DNA from: Taxillus chinensis
Lineage: Eukaryota > Streptophyta > Magnoliopsida > Santalales > Loranthaceae
DNA: 64,000 nucleotides
Reading direction: 5' to 3'
Assembly (NCBI GenBank): GCA_023512835.1
Contig: CM042089.1
Coordinates: 24,036,940 to 24,100,939, forward strand
In this document: one piece after another, positions 62,057-64,000 of the stretch
Position numbering within the stretch: the first letter of the stretch is position 1
How the letters are laid out: each line of letters begins with the position of its first letter
Notes under the pieces: generated by a model
Told to the model about the DNA's origin: nothing
What the model saw: only the letters and a program-made list of their open reading frames with translations
Database searches by the model: none
Translations under genes and position numbers: made by a program

Positions 62057-64000
62057 ATGAAAATATTACTGCTGGCAATAGTAGGGATGATAAAGACTCT
62101 TGCATCTTCATATGATCCAAAATCAGATCCAAAGCATAGGGCAAAGTCTAATGATCCTGGCTGGAAATATGGATATTGGCCTGATTTGAGTGATAAAAAT
62201 TTGGTTCGCTGTAAATTTTGTGATAAAGATACAAAAGGAGGAATCAAAAGATTGAAAGAACATTTGAGTGGGGGATATGGTGATGTTGCCAAATGCTCGA
62301 AGGTGACTGCAGAAATTTCTAAGGAGATGAGAGATTATTTGCTGAAAAATAAAAGAAGGCCGGAGATTGATTTTGGTGAACAAGAGGATTCAGAAGAACA
62401 AATTGAAATGACTAGAAATATAAGTGAGAGTGGAGCTATCAACATTCAATCAATTTCTTCTGGGACAATTTCAAAGAAGAGGAAAAGTGCACTAATTCAA
62501 AAGGGTGTGAGAGGTTCCATGGATGCTTTTGTGAGAAAAACTCCAGAAGAAGTTATTACTGAGCGAATGAGTAAAAAATCTACTCAAACAACAATGGAGA
62601 ATTGAGTAAGATTAGAGGAAGAGAGGAATAAACTCCGTTCATACTTTGCAAGGTGGGCTTATGAAACTGGTGTACCTTTTAATGCTCTAAATGCGAGGAG
62701 TTTTCATATATTGATTGAGGCAGTAGGCCAATATGGGCCTGGTTTTAAACCTCCATCAATTCATGACTATAGAGAACCTTTGTTGAAATCAGAGATGAAA
62801 TGCATTGATGAAATTAGGTTGGGACACCAAGCTTGTTGGGAAAGATATGGTTGTACTTTAATGTCTGATGGATGGACAGACAAAAGAGGAAGACATCTTA
62901 TTAACTTTCTTGTCAATTCTTTGGAGGGAACATTTTTCTTGGGCTCAGTGGATGCATCTAGTGAAGTACAAGATGCAAATATGTTAGCTGAATTATTTGA
63001 CAAGAAAGTGACTGAGATAGGTGAGGACAATGTTATTCAATTAGTCAGCACAAGTGCCAATTGCAAGAAGGCCGGTGAATTATTGATGAGAAAAAGGAAG
63101 AAATTGTTTTGGACTCCATGTGCAAGACATTGCATAGATCTCATGATGGAAGATATTGGAAAAATAAAAGCATTCAAGACTGTCATTACCAAAGCAACAA
63201 AAGTAACAAGCTTCATTTATAGGCATGCCCGTATTCTTCATGCATTGAGAGTGAAAACAAATAATGCCGACTTGGTTAGAGGAGTACGCGACTGATTTGC
63301 ATCTTCATTTTTAACTCTTCGAGTTTGTTATTTTTAAACATCAAGAGTGCCTTGAGAGTTATTTGTTTCTAAGGAGTGGGTACATTGCATTTGCTATAGG
63401 GGAAGAATGTTGAAAATACAATTTTGTGTTGTGAGTTGTTGAGCTGCTTTTTGGGTGAGGGGGTGTTTAATTTTTAGGTTTTTTTTAAATGGGGGGAAAG
63501 TAGGGTTTACGAAAGCAGGGGGGGGGGGGGGGGGGGGGGGGGGGGGAAGGTGTGGGGGGGGGGGGGGGGGTGAAATCAGACGCTCTGGATGGCGCGTTGG
63601 AACATTATTCACTTGTTTTTGGTAGCAAAAAAACAAAAAACACATAAACACATTTTTTTTTTCGTGAAGGGCCCCCTCTCTCCTCTCTCTTTTCTTTCCA
63701 ATAAGCGCGTACTAATTTTGGAATGTTGTGAAAGATTGTTTGTGAGCATCATTGCCTCTTCTTCAACTTTTGAGGATCGTTGATGGTGATGAAGGCCATG
63801 CTTGACGTTTTTTTTCCACGTCTTTACATGAGAGGGCAGAGTTTATATGGGCATGGAAAAGACAAAAAAAAGCATAAAACAAAATTTTGGGGAGAAGCAA
63901 AACTTGTGGAAGCCTGTTATTGCAATTATTGAGAAGCATTTTGAGAATCAAATGGATCGACCACTATATGTTGCTACTTTTTTCCTCAACCCAAGCAAGT
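62057..64000 (+). pseudogene. hAT transposase (BED zinc finger, DUF659), broken
   Basis: Cut-and-paste transposase of the plant hAT superfamily. The first block (62057-62605) holds a BED-type finger, CKFCD ... GGIKRLKEHLSG ... CSKV, near residues 55-90, then [15 protein letters not shown] and a basic linker. After an in-frame TGA (62603-62605) the same frame goes on with LEEERNKLRSYFARW, GPGFKPPSIHDYR and the DUF659 region (CTLMSDGWTDKRGR, FFLGSVDASS, LVSTSANCKKAGELL, CARHCIDLMMEDIG). A second in-frame TGA (63296-63298) precedes FASSFLTLR. Frames are then scrambled through a G-rich stretch. Later pieces LLQLLRIVDGDEGHA (about 63740-63800) and EKHFENQMDRPLYVATFFL (about 63930-63990) are transposase C-terminal sequence. 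The dimerisation region lies beyond the window. Confidence 0.85.
63518..63570. repeat. long poly-G tract
   Basis: Runs of 29 G (63518-63546) and 17 G (63554-63570) are separated by aaggtgt. They interrupt the transposase pseudogene. Tracts this long are hard to sequence, so their exact length should not be trusted. Confidence 0.9.

Larger units (their letters stand above)
61275..64000 (+). mobile_element. hAT element with BED/DUF659 transposase, runs off the window
   Basis: The left end CATAGTTTTCAAAGCG is followed by dense ggcgcc/gcgcctgg words (61290-61410), the subterminal repeat pattern of one plant hAT group. Next come a GC-rich leader, a (CT)n tract (61786-61816) and the transposase frame. 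The right end lies outside the window, so the 8-bp duplication (left candidate ctgtagtc) cannot be checked. Confidence 0.8.

Noticed and set aside
1..64000. CRISPR arrays, operons, bacterial genes
   Set aside because: None seen. Spliced plant genes and plant TEs throughout make this nuclear plant DNA.

Overview
This is nuclear DNA of a flowering plant, probably a eudicot. Two intron-containing plant genes sit in AT-rich DNA filled with nested plant transposable elements (Ty1/copia, Ty3/gypsy-type LTRs, LINEs, hAT elements, foldback MITEs) and microsatellites. No species can be named from the sequence. Nothing prokaryotic was seen.

Layout. 102-9258 is a decayed copia element on the minus strand with 5-bp target duplications (TAAAA). 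Its right LTR is split by a 2.5-kb solo LTR (6580-9095, duplication GTCTC). 9264-11560 is AT-rich with a duplicated exon-like block and a foldback MITE. 11570-18290 (+) is gene 1, a nine-coding-exon gene of the plant 'dentin sialophosphoprotein-like' family (Gln/Ser/Asn-rich, function unknown), with a decayed duplicate of one exon in an intron. 18291-31984 is a TE-rich spacer with a 976-bp non-autonomous hAT element, tandem repeats, a second 2.5-kb solo LTR (26092-28562, duplication GGGCA) nested in a related older LTR, and retroelement debris. 31985-46531 (-) is gene 2, the beta subunit of the mitochondrial processing peptidase. Nine exons were resolved to the base and give 531 residues. Its sixth intron is about 9.6 kb and holds a LINE derivative with a 15-bp target duplication, a LINE reverse-transcriptase relic, an hAT transposase relic, a small LTR with primer-binding site and other debris. 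Intron 5 holds a 921-bp hAT element. The two genes point towards each other.

46532-49647 is AT-rich spacer. 49648 to about 52033 is a third, diverged, inverted relative of the solo LTRs. It is followed by the oddest stretch of the window, about 3.45 kb (52040-55500) of strongly G-skewed, G-run-rich DNA with no recognisable gene, repeat unit or element. 55857-60190 looks like a foldback/Mutator-like element interrupted by a gypsy-type LTR of about 3.6 kb. 61275 to the end is an hAT element with a BED-finger/DUF659 transposase broken by in-frame stops and an interruption.

The genes do not form a pathway. One encodes a mitochondrial matrix protease subunit and the other a probable nuclear protein of unknown role. 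The rest records repeated TE insertion and decay. The two observations most worth following are the G-skewed island and the ORF1-only LINE derivative, which resembles the mammalian half-L1 (HAL1) arrangement.
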